From the NCBI GenBank assembly GCA_036874045.1, contig CM072340.1, positions 21,851,001 to 21,915,000 on the forward strand: 64,000 bases of DNA. Reading direction: 5' to 3'. This stretch comes from Cymodocea nodosa (taxonomy: Eukaryota; Streptophyta; Magnoliopsida; Alismatales; Cymodoceaceae). Positions 24,240 to 36,235 of the stretch are shown piece by piece. The notes beneath the pieces were generated by a model that was not told the origin of the DNA, did no database searches, and worked only from the letters and a program-made list of their open reading frames with translations. Made by a program: the position numbers and the translations under genes. How positions within the stretch are numbered: the first letter of the stretch is position 1; every line of letters starts with the position of its first letter.

Positions 24240-24957
24240 TTATTTTTTAGTGATGTTGTATGTCAAATTATTGCAAGCCAATGGATTTATCTAATTGGCC
24301 TTCTAAAGTTAAGGCATGAGAGCATTTAGTATAAAAGATTTGCAAAAATACTAGCAATAGCAACAACAACAACAAAATTATTCAGATCAAGTACAACAAC
24401 CTGAGCTACCTCCTGACTTAGATGTAGTATTGAATGAAATCAGAAATGATATTAGCATCTAGGAGATAAAATTTGTAATGCTATAGGTGATATTATTAGG
24501 AGGAATAGATAAATGTACTATCATTTGTTTGTTTACTTGTATTCTGAATACAAAATGTAATGTTTGTATTTATTGATTAATTGTTTGAACAATACATTTT
24601 ATTGTAAATGTGTTTCACTTCTTATTAAAGTTTACAGATTTTAGCTGTACGTACCTATCTCTCATTTTAATACTTTGTGATCATCTTTTTGATTAATGAC
24701 AAAAAGGGGGAGATGATTATGAGTTTAAATGTATATGTTAAAAAGGGAGAGATGATTATGTGTTCGTTGAAATTTTTCTGAAAGTTTTACTTCTATGAGA
24801 TGATTTTTAAACAAACAAAAGAAATAAGTTTAAGTGAACTTAAGTCAACAAACTTGTTTGTTGAATTAAAACTTAACCCAATGAAGGTACTTCATTGGGT
24901 TAAACATATTTCATAATTGATGTAATGTGATTTTGTCATCATCAAAAAGGGAGAGAT
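24240..24957 (+). mobile_element. 3' internal end of a Ty1/copia element
   Basis: AT-rich DNA with a CAACAACAACAAC run at 24360 and two extra purine tracts of the AAAAAGGGGGAGATGATTATG type (about 24702 and 24740) before the final purine tract at 24944. This is the usual 3' internal region of long-LTR plant copia elements. No recognisable pol domains remain in the window, so only the 3' end of the element is present. Broken fossil. Confidence 0.6.
24944..24956 (+). promoter_or_regulatory. Polypurine tract of the copia element
   Basis: AAAAAGGGAGAGA lies immediately before TTGTTGAGTATTTTG, where the LTR begins with TG at 24958. Plant copia elements prime plus-strand synthesis from such a tract. 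Confidence 0.75.
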
Positions 24958-25270
24958 TGTTGAGTATTTTGTTTTGATGATGTGTGCTAAATGAATGTAA
25001 TCATATTTACTCAATTAATATTATTTGTGAAAGTAAATTAAGAATATCAATTAATATAGAACAAGTTTACTGATATAAATACTTATTTGTAGTGGATATG
25101 AAATTATGCTAAGTTAAATAATTAGTCGTTAAGTTATACTAACTTTTCATTTAACTAAAAGTTAAGTTAATGTGTGTTTTATTGTAAAGCATGATATGCT
25201 TTAAAGTTATATTTTCTGTATCATGTACAGTGTACGTTAAGACAACTTATTAAGTTAGTGCTTTATTTGT

Positions 25271-25395
25271 AAATAGGTCACGTGAGAACTCGTTGAGTTA
25301 TAGGTTTAAAGGTTAAAATAGGTCACGTGAGAACTCGTTGAGTTATAGGCTTAAAGGTTAAAATAGGTCACGTGAGAACTCGTTGAGTTAATGAA
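25271..25395 (+). repeat. 45-bp tandem triplication inside the long LTR
   Basis: GGTCACGTGAGAACTCGTTG recurs at 25276, 25321 and 25366, an exact 45-bp period. Each unit holds CACGTG (a G-box core) followed by CTCGTTGAGTTA. Diverged single copies of the second motif continue to about 26.45 kb and again at 27.5 and 33.6-34.1 kb. Confidence 0.9.
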
Positions 25396-28300
25396 CAAAA
25401 CATTAAAGTGAAGAAACGAACTTGTTAAGTTAGTATTATGCACGTGGTGAAATTAAAGTTTACGAATATTATATTGTATCACGTGAGTTGTACATGCTTA
25501 ATTCGTTAAGTTAATATAACTACATGCGTTGAGTTGCTATATTAAACACTAAGGCAACGTGTTAGGTTAGCATTATAAACTTAAAGTTATTATTCTTGCA
25601 CATGGTAAATACTTTATTATTTAAAACATTTATTTATTACTAGGCAATTAAGTTATCAAAGGATTTTTCAAAGACTTACAACCATAACTATTCGATGTTT
25701 AAACACTTTTCAGATAGTTAGCATCTAGCATTCTGAAAGATAAGTCATGTTTCCAAGTCACGACACGTGTTTCACTAGTTTTTATGGTAAAAAGGTATTT
25801 TAGATACTTTGAAAACTTAACTATTTGATACTTAAATACTTTTCGGCGAGTTAGTGTTTAAAATGAAAAAGTGTATAATATTAACGAATAAATGATGGTT
25901 AATTGCATAATATTTAGCTTATCATATGAGAATTAAGCTATTATGTTATAATTGCACTATTATATACTTTAATTAAGGAATCTTCATAATTTCAAGGAAT
26001 TAGCGTTAATTAAGTATATTTCTGAACTGTTAGTGAATTACAGGCTTTGAAATTCCTAAGTATCCAAATTTTCTGTTATTTCGAAGAGTTATATTGCATG
26101 TACGGATAGTTATGTTTTAAATGTTAAAAGAATATTCAGGTACATAGTAACAACTCATTGAGTTGAAGGCTTAAAGGTATAAAAAGAACAAGTAACAACT
26201 CGTTGAGTTAGTGAGTAAAAATCGTAAGTTATATATCTGAACTCGTTAAGTTAGAATTATGTACATGTTGAATTTAAATACTTTATTATGTCACATAAGC
26301 TGTACATGTTTAACTCGTTAAGTTAGCATAACTATACGTGTTAAGTTACTTGAATATACACTAAGGTAACGCGTTGTGTTAGTGTTATAAGCTTATAAGT
26401 TATTTCTTTATTGCACATGTTTTATAGTTAATCAACGAAGTAAGTCCGTTGAGTTATTTGTAACTCCACAAACCATTTATTTTCTAATATGCCACTATAG
26501 CAATTGCAAAAATAGAAATTCGAAGGAAAACCACGATTGCATGTATCACGTAGGAATTCACTCGTGGAATGAAGAAGAAATCACCATCATTGATATGAAT
26601 GAAGGAAATCCAACCGATCATTTAAGCAAAAATAGTTACTACATAAAGAAATATAAAAGTAGAGGAAAAAGATGAAGAAAGTGTGTGTATAAAGGTGGAG
26701 AATTGCGCTAACTACAGGAAGCATCGGAAGTTCCTTGAAGCTCCACACCACCACCAAAATCACCAACCATCGGAAGTCTATGAGGATACTTTCTTGATGT
26801 CGGGTTAATTCTGAGCTAAACACAATGATTGACAACCACTATGAGAAGTGATCGCGTTGTGGGAAGGGAAGCCATTTTCATCAAGCACCGACTCATATCT
26901 CAGGAGATCGTAAAACTTCTAACCTTGGTTTTAGGTTGATGCTAGTATGTTGAAGAGGAGATCATCTTACAATTCTTGATGCGTGATTCTATAGGAAGAG
27001 GAGGCAAGATTGTAAGTGATTAAGTTTTCAATGGTGTAATCGTGTCGCATGTAGTGACGTAAGTTTTTATTGTCGATAGAGATTTTTACATTTCATCTTT
27101 CGTTCATCTTTAAGAACATATCAAAACAAAAATACCAAAAACAACAAATTATCTGTGCTTACATTTAGTATTAAAGTATTGTATTGTTTGTTTTGTATCG
27201 TAATTAATGTTATCATTGTCAATATTGTGAATGTTTTATGTTTGTTTGATTCAGAAAATAGAAAATAATTTTATTGTTTACTAAAATTGATTCGTTCCAG
27301 ATACTTAAAATTTTTAATGATTACTATTTGAAATATCTGAATGTTAGTGTTGCTTAATGATAAATCTAATATTAACTAACATTAAAGAGCTCAATTGATG
27401 TTATTTATATTCTATGGAATCGCTCAATGGTTAGCCAAATTCCTTTGTAAATAGTAGTATTTAATTAGAAAGAATAGGCTTGTGGAGTTAACTTAAGTCC
27501 ACAAGGTTAGTTCGTTGAGTTGACCATAACTTCACAAACTAGGTTCGTTGTGTTAACTGTAACTCAATAGAGTGCTTAACTGAACACATATAAACTCTAA
27601 TATAAAAATCGAAAGAAATCACGTATCATGTAGGAATTCACTTGTGGAATGAAGAAGAAATCACCATTGTTGATATGAATGAAGGAAATCCAATCGATCA
27701 TTTAAGCAAAAATAGTTACTATAGAAAGAAATATAAAAGAAGAGGAAAAAGACGAAGAAAGTGTGTGTGTAGAGGTGGAGAACTGTGCTAACTACAGGAA
27801 GTGTCGGAAGTTCCCTGAAACTCCACACCACCACCAAAATCACCAACCATTAGAGGTCTATAAGGATACTTTCTTGATGTTGGGTCGATTCTGAGCCAAA
27901 CATAATGATTGACAATCATTGTGAGGAGTGATTGCATCGTAGGAAGGAAAGTCATTTTCATCAAGTACCGACTCATATCTCAAGAGATCGTAAAGCTTCT
28001 AGCCTTGGTTTCAGGTTGATGCTAGTATGTTGAAGAGGAGATCATCTTACAATTCTTGATGTGTGATTATATAGGGAGAGGAGGTAAGATTGTAAGTGAT
28101 TAAGTTTTCAGTGGTGTAATTGCATCGCATGTAGTGACAGAAGTTTTTACTGTTGATAGAGATTTTTACATTTCACCTTTCGTTCATCTTTAGGAACATA
28201 TCAAAACAAAAATACCAAAAACAACAAATTATCTGTGCTTACATTTAGTATTAAAGTGTTGTATTGTTTGTTTTGTATCGTGATTAATGTTATCATTATC

Positions 28301-31300
28301 AATATTGTGAATGTTTTATGTTTGTTTGATTCAGAAAATAGAAAATAGTTTTATTGTTTACTAAAATTGATTTGTTCCAGATACTTAAAGATTTTAATGG
28401 TTACTGTTTGAAATATCTGAATGTTAGTGTTGCTTAATGGTTGGCTGAATTCCTTTGTAAATAGTAGTATTTAACTAGAAAGAATAGGCTTATGGAGTTA
28501 ACTTAAGTCCATGAGGTTAGTCCGTTGAGTTGACCATAACTCCACAAACTAGGTTCGTTGTGTTAACTGTAACTCAACAGAGTGCTTAACTGAATACATA
28601 TAAACTCTAATATAAAAATTGAAAGAAATTACATATCATGTAGGAATTCACTTGTGGAATGAAGAAGAAATCACCATCGTTGATATGAATGAAGGAAATC
28701 CAATCGATCATTTAAGTAAAAACAATTACTACAGAAAGAAATATAAAAGAAGAGGAAAAAGACGAAGAAAGTGTGTGTAGAGATGGAGAACTACGCTAAC
28801 TACAAGAAGCGTCGAAAGTTCCTTGAAACTCTACACCACCACCAAAATCACCAACCATCGGAGGTCTATGAGGATACTTTCCTAATGTTGAGTTGATTTT
28901 AAGCCAAACATAGTGACTGACAACCACTATGAGGAGTGATTGCGTTGCGAGAAAGGAAGCCATTTTCATCAAGCACCGACTCATATCTTAGGAGATCGTA
29001 AAACTTCTAGCCTTGGTTTCAGGTTGATGCCAGTATGTTGAAGAGGAGATCATCTTACAATTCTTGATACGCGATTCTATGGGGATAGGAGGCAAGATTG
29101 TAAGTGATTAAGTTTTCAGTGGTGTAATCACGTTGCATGTAGTGACAAAAGTTTTTACTGTCGATAGAGATTTTTACATTTCACCTTTCGTTCATCTTCA
29201 GGAACATATCAAAACAAAAATACCAAAAACAACAAATTATCTATGTTTTTGTTGTGTGGAAAGATCAAACAAACGTGGAGCATCTAGGGGTGGCGTGGAG
29301 AAGAGATCAATGTGGATGAGAGGAATGCAAGTGGAGAATTCGGAAGAACAACAAATTTACGTGGTTCCCCAACACAGGTACATCCACGGGTGATCAATCT
29401 ATCGTGATTCCTTGCTGTATGATTACTGGTACAAAGAAGGGGGAAAACATATTAGGGAACTCATCTAAGGCACTAGAAGGAGACCTGTTCACTAGATAAG
29501 AAGTTGTGTTAACAGCCTCTGCCCAAAACTTCTTGCTCAAACCTACATGAGACAGCATACAACGTGCCTTTTCTAGGAGTGTTCTATTCAATCTTTTAGC
29601 CACTCCATTTTGTTGAGAGGTATACCTAACGGTGTTATGCTGTGTAATGCCTTCATCTTTACAAAAGTTATCAAATTCCTGAGAACAAAACTCAAGACCA
29701 TTATCAGTTCTAAGATATTTTACCTTTCTGTCTGTTTGGTTTTCTACCTGCTTCTTCCAATGCTTGAAGCAAAAAAAACTTCACTTTTGTGTGTTAAAAA
29801 GAAAACCTAGTTCATCCTTGAATGACAGTCAATGATTGAAAGAAAATATCTGGAACCTACAATAGAAGGCTGACGTGAAGGCCCCCAACAATCAACATGA
29901 ATATAATCAAGAACTCCCTTGGAGCTATGCTGACTGCGAGCAAATGACACTCTTTTCTGTTTGCCAAAAGCACAATGCTTGCACATGTCAATACAAGCAA
30001 CCTTGTGTCCATCAAACTTGCCCAGACTACTCAGTTTCTGCATTCCTTTCTGCCCCAAATGACACATCCTTGAGTGTCACATGACAGAAAAATCCTACTG
30101 ACCAGATATAGCTGATGTAGCTGCGCCAACAATTGAAGTGCCTTGCAAAATGTATAAGGGACTAGATTTGGTTCCCTTCATAACAACTAATGAGCCTTTT
30201 AGTATGTTGATCTTCCCCTCACCATCTATATATTTATAACCCTTAGCATCAAGGGCCATCAGTGAGATCAAACTTTTTCCAAGCTTTGGGACGTGCCAAA
30301 CGTCCTCCAGAATTCTAATTGTGCCATCATGCAGTTTAAATTTTATAGTGCCCACACCAACTCTAGAACACACATCGTCATTGGCCAAGGTCACTTGACC
30401 ACCCTCCACTTGCTCGTAGGTGTTAAAATACTCCCTAGTAGGAGTCATATGATGTGAAGCTCCTGAGTCCATAATCCACTGATCATTAGAATAGGCACTG
30501 CAACAAATTGTAAGAGAAAAGTCATCACCTAACGTAGAATTGGTTTCTGCTACAGCAACTTTTCCTTTGTTTATAAGCTTGGGACAATGTGATTTCCAAT
30601 GTCCTTTCTCCTTACAGTAATGACAAGTATCCCTAGAGTACTTGCCCTTTGACTTGCTTCTGCTTCTATTCTTCCCTCCACCTTATCTCTGGCTTCTTCC
30701 CCTGTTCTCTTGCTGCTAAGCTGAGAGGCCAACACCACTTGCCTCGTTTCTACCATGCACCATGTGCCTAAGCTCCCTTGAATGAAGGTTGGACCTCACT
30801 TCCTCCAGTGTAATTGAATCTCTTCCAACTACACAAGACTGAACAAAGTTTTCATAACTCAATGGGAGTGAACAAAGCAAGATAAGAGCTGCATCTTCAT
30901 CTTCTATGATTACTCCAATATTCTTGAGTTCCATCAGAATAACATTTAGTTGATCTAAATGATGCTTGAGAGGTACACCTTCTATCATCTTTAAAGAGAA
31001 CAGTCTTTGCTTTAACAACAATTTGTTTGTTAAAGACTTAATCATATACAATGACTCAAGTTTCTGCCAAATACCTAAAGAGGTAGATTCATCAACAACT
31101 TCTATTATAAATTCATCAGACAAACACAACAAGATGGTGGAGTGAGCTTTCTCCTCCTACAATTCAAACTCTAGCGAATTTCTATTCAGAGTAGTTTCCT
31201 TATTTAAAGGAGCCCAAATACCTTGTTGCTTTAGAAGTGCTTTCATCTTAATTTGCCATAAGCTGAAGCTATTCTTACCATCAAACTTTTCTATCTTCAA

Positions 31301-31826
31301 CCCTAAAGTATTCATGTTTTCAAATCAACAAACCAACAATACACAATTCTACGGCAATGTACACAATAGCAAGCAATATCTTAACAACAATATGCTACTG
31401 AATCTACTGATTTCAACGAAATGCAATCAGCCACAAGCACACTACTTAGCACAAAATAGTAGCAAATACTCGCATAAACCAAGCACAAAACCACAATCAC
31501 AAAATGCCCAAAATTCGACAATCAACGAGACACTCGTTTAGAAAACTACTTTGCCCTAGTCAGACGCCTCCTGTTGTATCTCTTTGAATACGAAACTTCT
31601 GACCATGAAATTTTAGAGGAAGGAAGTTCAGGAAGCTTACAACACGTCCTCAAAATTTGAGATGCAACGGAGCACGGACGAGGAAGGCACACGAGTTGGC
31701 GTCGGAGTGTGCAGACTAGCACCGACGACGGTAGTTACAACAATGGAGAGATCCCTTGCGGAAATGACTTGAACCTTGATGAAACTCTTCGAAACTTCAG
31801 ATGCAAACCCGAAGATGTCCAACCTC

Positions 31827-31838
31827 GCTCTGATACCA
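31827..31838 (-). promoter_or_regulatory. Primer binding site of the nested copia fossil
   Basis: On the minus strand TGGTATCAGAGC, the standard plant initiator tRNA-Met primer site, two bases from the LTR end. Confidence 0.9.
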
Positions 31839-31840
31839 AT

Positions 31841-32218
31841 TGTTGTGCAAAAATATCAAACAAACGTGGAGCATCTAAGGGTGGCGTGGAGAAGAGATCA
31901 ACGTGGATGAGAGGAATGCGAGTGGAGAATTTGGAAGAACAATAAATTTACGTGGTTCCCCAACACGGGAATGCCCATGGGTGATCAATCTATCGTGATT
32001 CCTTGATGTATGGTTGCTGGTACAAAGAAGGGGGAGAACGAAATCTAGGGATTTGGCTTGTTAGCCTTGACCTCCATTGGATGTGGATGACCCCTTACAT
32101 ATATAGGGGCAATGATGGGTGATACCCAAAAGATAAGTTTGCCCCTGTACAAATTACCAAAGAAATACAACCATATACAATGACATATACATATACTTGA
32201 TGGAAGACACATGCATCA
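31841..32218 (-). repeat. LTR of the nested copia fossil (5' LTR)
   Basis: About 378 bp with TG...CA ends, beginning on the minus strand TGATGCATGTGTCTTCC and ending CACAACA next to the primer site. Related sequence occupies the other end of the element from 29250 to about 29450 (shared GTGGAGAAGAGATCAA and TTACGTGGTTCCCCAACAC). Confidence 0.85.
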
Positions 32219-34342
32219 TAGTTTACATTTAGTATTAAAGTGTTGTATTGTATGTTTTATATCGTGATTAATGTTATCATTGTAAGTATTGTGAATGTTT
32301 TATGTTTGTTTGATTCAGAAAATAGAAAATAGTTTTATTGTTTATTGAAATTGATTCGTTCCAGATACTTAAAGATTTTAATGATTATTGTTTGAAATAT
32401 TTGAATGTTAGTGTTGCTTAATGATAAATCTAATATTAACTAACATTAAAGAGCTTAATTAATGTTATTTACATTCTATGGAACCGCCCAATGGTTGGCC
32501 AAATTCCTCTGTAAATAGTAGTATTTAATTGGAAAGAATAGGCTTGTGGAGTTAACTTAAGTCCATGAGGTTAGTCCGTTGAGTTGACCATAACTCCACA
32601 AACTAGGTTCGCTATGTTAACTGTAACTCAACAGAGTGCTTAATTGAACACATATAAACTTTAATATAAAAATTGAAAGAAATCATGTATCATGCAGGAA
32701 TCCACTCGTGGAATGAAGAAGAAATCACCATCGTTGATATGAATGAAGGAAATCTAATCGAAAGAAATATAAAAGAAGAAAAAGACGAAGAAATTGTGTG
32801 TAGAGGTGGAGAATTGCGCTAACTACAGGAAGCATCAGAAGTTCCCCGAAACTCTACACCACCACCAAAATCACCAACCATCGGAGGTATATGAGGATAC
32901 TTTTCTAATGTTGGGTCGATTCTGAGCTAAACATAGTGACTAACAACCACTATGAGGAGTGATCACGTTGTGGAAAGGGAAGTCATTTTCATTAAGCACC
33001 TACTCATATCTCAGGAGATCGTAAAACTTCTAGCCTTGGTTTTGGGTTGATGCTAGTATGTTGAAGAGGAGAACATCTTATAATTCTTGATGCGCGATTC
33101 TATAAGGAGAGGAGGCAAGATTGTAAGTGATTAAGTTTTCAATGGTGTAATCGCATCGCATGTAGTTGACGGAAGTTTTTACTATCGATAGAGATTTTTA
33201 CATTTCACCTTTCATTCATCTTTAGGAACATATCAAAACAACAATACCAAAAACAACAAATTATTTGTGTTTACATTTAGTATTAAAGTGTTGTATTGCT
33301 TGTTTTGTATCGTGATTAATGCTATCATTATCAGTATTGTGAATGTTTTATGTTTGTTTAATTCAGAAAATAGAAAATAGTTTTATTGTTTACTGAAATT
33401 GATTCGTTTCAGATACTTAAAGATTTTAATAATTATTGTTTGAAATATTTGAATGTTAGTATTACTTAATGATAAATCTAATATTAACTAACATTAAAGA
33501 GCTTAATTAATGTTATTTACATTCTGTGGAACCGCCCAATAGTTGGTCGATTTTCTCTGTAAATAGCAGTATTTAACTGGAAAGAATAGGCTTGTGAAGT
33601 TAAGTCCATGATGTTAGTTCGTTGAGTTGACCATAACTCCACAAACTAGGTCTGTTGTATTAACTATAACTCAACAGAGTGCTTAACTGAACACATATAA
33701 ACTCCAATATAAAAATCGAAACAGTACACAATTCTTAATCTCTGTGGAATTGACCTGTACTTGCACACAAATACAATATATACTATGCAGTTGTAATTAA
33801 AATACAAATTAGAATTAATATCTAATTTGTGTGAAAGGTTGTTTGTTTACTTTTAAAAGTAATTATTGATATAAGCATAAAAACAAATTAAACAAGTTTT
33901 CTAGCACTGCTATATAAACAAGTTTAAGATTTAACTTTTCACAACAATACAATTAGTATCTAACCTTCTGAAAGACAAGTTAAGTTGATTCGTTGAGTTA
34001 GCGTAACACCATAGACTTAGTTCATTGAGTTACCTACAATACATGTCACGTGAATTGACACATGATGAACTTGTTAAGTTAATACATTAAGTTATAATTC
34101 TACTTGTTTTACTCGTTTTGTTAACATTAACACAACTTGTTATTACATTTGATGAAAAATTTTGGACGAGAATTTATTTTGCAGGAAATTTTTCAAAGAT
34201 CCAAGGTTGATGATTAAAGAAAATTCGAGAGAAAAATGTAGGTCAGAATGTGTGTATTTTGATGAAGGAAAAAGAGAAAACGTAAAGAGTGGAAAATTGA
34301 TTGTGGTTAAACAAGGAAGATATGCATGAAATGAAGATATAG

Positions 34343-34350
34343 TATAAAAG
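34343..34350 (+). promoter_or_regulatory. TATA box within the long LTR
   Basis: TATAAAAG about 490 bases before the LTR end, with a leader-like stretch (CCTACACATCAAACTTGTG) starting some 30 bases on. Position fits the U3/R boundary. Confidence 0.55.
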
Positions 34351-34832
34351 GCATAGAATTCTTGTTGATCAATTATTCCTACACATCAAACTTGTGTAGT
34401 TATGAAAACACCTATCCAGGGAAAAGCTCTCAGATAGAAGAAAATTTGGTGAAGAAGAGAAAGTTAGATATATGTCCCTAAAGAATTGAAGAATCAAAAG
34501 AAAGTAAATTTGATGAAGTAGAGAAAGTCAGATATTAGTCATTGAAGATTTGTAGAAGAAGAAAAATCTCAAATAGGGAGAAATGTTTTAAATTATGTAA
34601 ATTAATTTTCTTTGTTTGTAGTTATGAAATTAATTAGATGAAACATGGTATCGTTATATAATTGCATCTACAATTTTTGAGGATAATTGAATTGTATATT
34701 GTAATTGAAACCTTGAATAAAATGATTTGATTAAAATAGTGTCAACTTGTTTTTAATTTTGAAGTTTCAATTGTAACTAAAATTGTTGAAAAACATAATT
34801 TACCCCCTTTTGTGTATCCATTCGATCCTACA

Positions 34833-35110
34833 CTATTGAAATGAAATTATGACTTAGATATAATATAGTGATATCCAAGTTAAAAAAAATTGTGACAACT
34901 TAGATAAAACATAAAATATCTAAGTTGAAAAGAAAAGAATTATATGAAATTGTAACTTAGAATATAAAAATATAACTAAGTTAAAAGAAAGGAATTAAAT
35001 TACTTAAGTGAAATTATGACCTGGATAGAGTGTAAAAGAATATCTAACTATAAATAGATAAATAAATAAAATTGCTTAAAATGAAATTATAACTTAAATA
35101 ATAATAATAA
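34833..35110 (-). repeat. TTAGATAT dyad array, inverted copy 2
   Basis: Begins inside a unit (GAAATGAAATTATGACTTAGA) directly at the end of the long LTR and corresponds, inverted, to about 21150-20900. The LTR element therefore abuts the array, though only one side of the junction is seen. Confidence 0.85.
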
Positions 35111-35114
35111 TAAA

Positions 35115-35990
35115 TAAAATAATAAACTATAGATAAAGTTTCGGTCGAGCCGAAATACCCCTCTAATTCGACCAATACCAAAAGAAATAATAATAATAAG
35201 AGACATAAAAATAATAAACAACAAGACTTCGGTCGATCCGGATCTCCAATTCAGCCCGACCGAAGTTAAAATAAAAATAAATAATAACAGAATAATATAT
35301 AAGCTTCGGTCAAACCGAACTGCAATACCGGTCCGACTGAGGTCAAAATAAATAAAAAGAAATAATAATATAATATTGTATAAAGTTCGGCCAAACCGAA
35401 ATGCAGTGTCAGCTCAACCGAAGTTATAATAAAAAAATATAAATAATAAGTCTCGGTTAAACCGGAGTGCAACATCGGTTCCACCAAGGTCAAAATAATA
35501 ATATAATAGCATATAAAAGTCGGTCTGATCGAATCCCATTATCGGTTCAACCAAAGTTGAAATAAAAAATATATATAAATAATAATAGATAAGTCTCGGT
35601 CAAACCGGATCAACATATCGGTTCGACCCAATTTAAGATAATAAAAAAAGAATAATATCAAAAATAAAATAAAATAAAATAAATATAAATACAAATATAT
35701 ATATATATATATATATATAATAAATTAAAAAATATAATGATAGTGAATAAATTAATAATAATAATAATTAGGAAAATATAATAATATATAAAATTTTGAT
35801 CAAACTATATGCAATGTCAATTTGATTAAGGCAAATATGAGAAATATATATAAAATTTTGAGCAAATTGAAAATTCATTGTTCCATCGAAACTGAAACAA
35901 AAGAAATATAAACAAAATATAATGTTTTGGTTTAAGTGTAGCTCAATGATGGTTCGACTAAAACCTGTATAAATAAAATAAATTAAAAAA
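35115..35990 (-). repeat. Paired CGGT-N3-ACCG dyad array, inverted copy 2
   Basis: Units at about 35130, 35228, 35306, 35390, 35455, 35522 and 35607, then increasingly decayed to 35990. At 35306 CGGTCAAACCG is centred at 35312 and CGGTCCGACTG at 35334, again 22 nt apart. It matches 47.63-48.48 kb inverted. Confidence 0.85.
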
Positions 35991-36002
35991 GTAAAACAAG
36001 GA

Positions 36003-36235
36003 TACAAATGATGGAATTGAGGCTTATAAAGGACTTAAAGTGTTGCCATTCAAAAAAATTTTGCAAGATCCAAATTAAATAATAAATGGAAAGCCTAATT
36101 CCACCATTTTATCCACCTACATCACCCTAATTCCCAAGAATAAAGAACCTTCAAATTTTGCAAAATTCTGGCCTATTAGTCTTTGTAACATTTCATACAA
36201 ATTCATTGTGAAGCTATAAATATACTAGTTATGGT
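36003..36235 (+). mobile_element. LINE fragment E, 5' piece
   Basis: Encodes the plant L1 reverse-transcriptase start (…TLIPKNKEPSNFAKF, PISLCNISYKF) with stops. It joins the CGGT array at ACAAGGATACAAATGATGG, the same junction (inverted) as at 47588, so the LINE inserted into the array before duplication. At about 36235 it is cut and joined to repeat Q. Confidence 0.8.

Larger units (their letters stand above)
29250..32218 (-). mobile_element. Nested Ty1/copia retrotransposon fossil
   Basis: Lies inside the third 1.05-kb unit, which is interrupted at CAAATTATCT and resumes at TTTACATTTAGTATT. Parts on the minus strand, in order from the right: LTR, primer site, gag (about 30.72-31.13 kb), a nucleocapsid-like region, protease (MDSGASHHM, about 30.1-30.47 kb), and integrase blocks (about 29.39-29.60 and 29.81-30.07 kb), then LTR-derived sequence at the left end. 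No reverse transcriptase/RNase H region is recognised. The element is clearly broken. Because it sits in the array it is younger than the array units. The flanks share about GTTT, consistent with a short target duplication. Confidence 0.9.
26530..33720 (+). repeat. Tandem array of ~1.05 kb units (four copies, third interrupted)
   Basis: GTAGGAATTCAC-GTGGAATGAAGAAG starts units at about 26543, 27625, 28636 and 32690. The first two spacings are 1082 and 1011. The third is 4054, or about 1.09 kb once the 2.97-kb nested copia element is removed. Each unit contains the GTGTGTGTAGAGGTGGAGAA block, CACCACCACCAAAATCACC, TTCATCTTTAGGAACATATC and CTAACATTAAAGAGC. Minus-strand open frames in it (for example 26587-26835, 27661-27846) are translations of the repeat, not genes. 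Units differ by a few per cent, so they arose before the nested insertion. Confidence 0.88.
24958..34832 (+). mobile_element. Very long copia LTR, enlarged by tandem units and a nested copia fossil
   Basis: Begins TGTTGAGTATTTTGTTTTGA after the polypurine tract and ends ...TTCGATCCTACA at 34832, next to an inverted copy of the TTAGATAT array. A promoter-like TATAAAAG at 34343 with a leader-like stretch after it fits the U3-R boundary of an LTR. Without the nested element (about 3 kb) the LTR would be about 6.9 kb, long for a plant copia, mainly because of about four tandem units of ~1.05 kb and many CGTTGAGTTA motifs. The partner LTR is not in the window, so the single-LTR reading rests on the two ends. 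Old fossil. Confidence 0.6.

Noticed and set aside
26587-28984. Family of similar 60-82 codon minus-strand frames (LVVVWSFKELP, HLYTHTF)
   Set aside because: They recur because the 1.05-kb unit recurs. Frame and length vary between units, and the composition is that of a translated LTR-like repeat.
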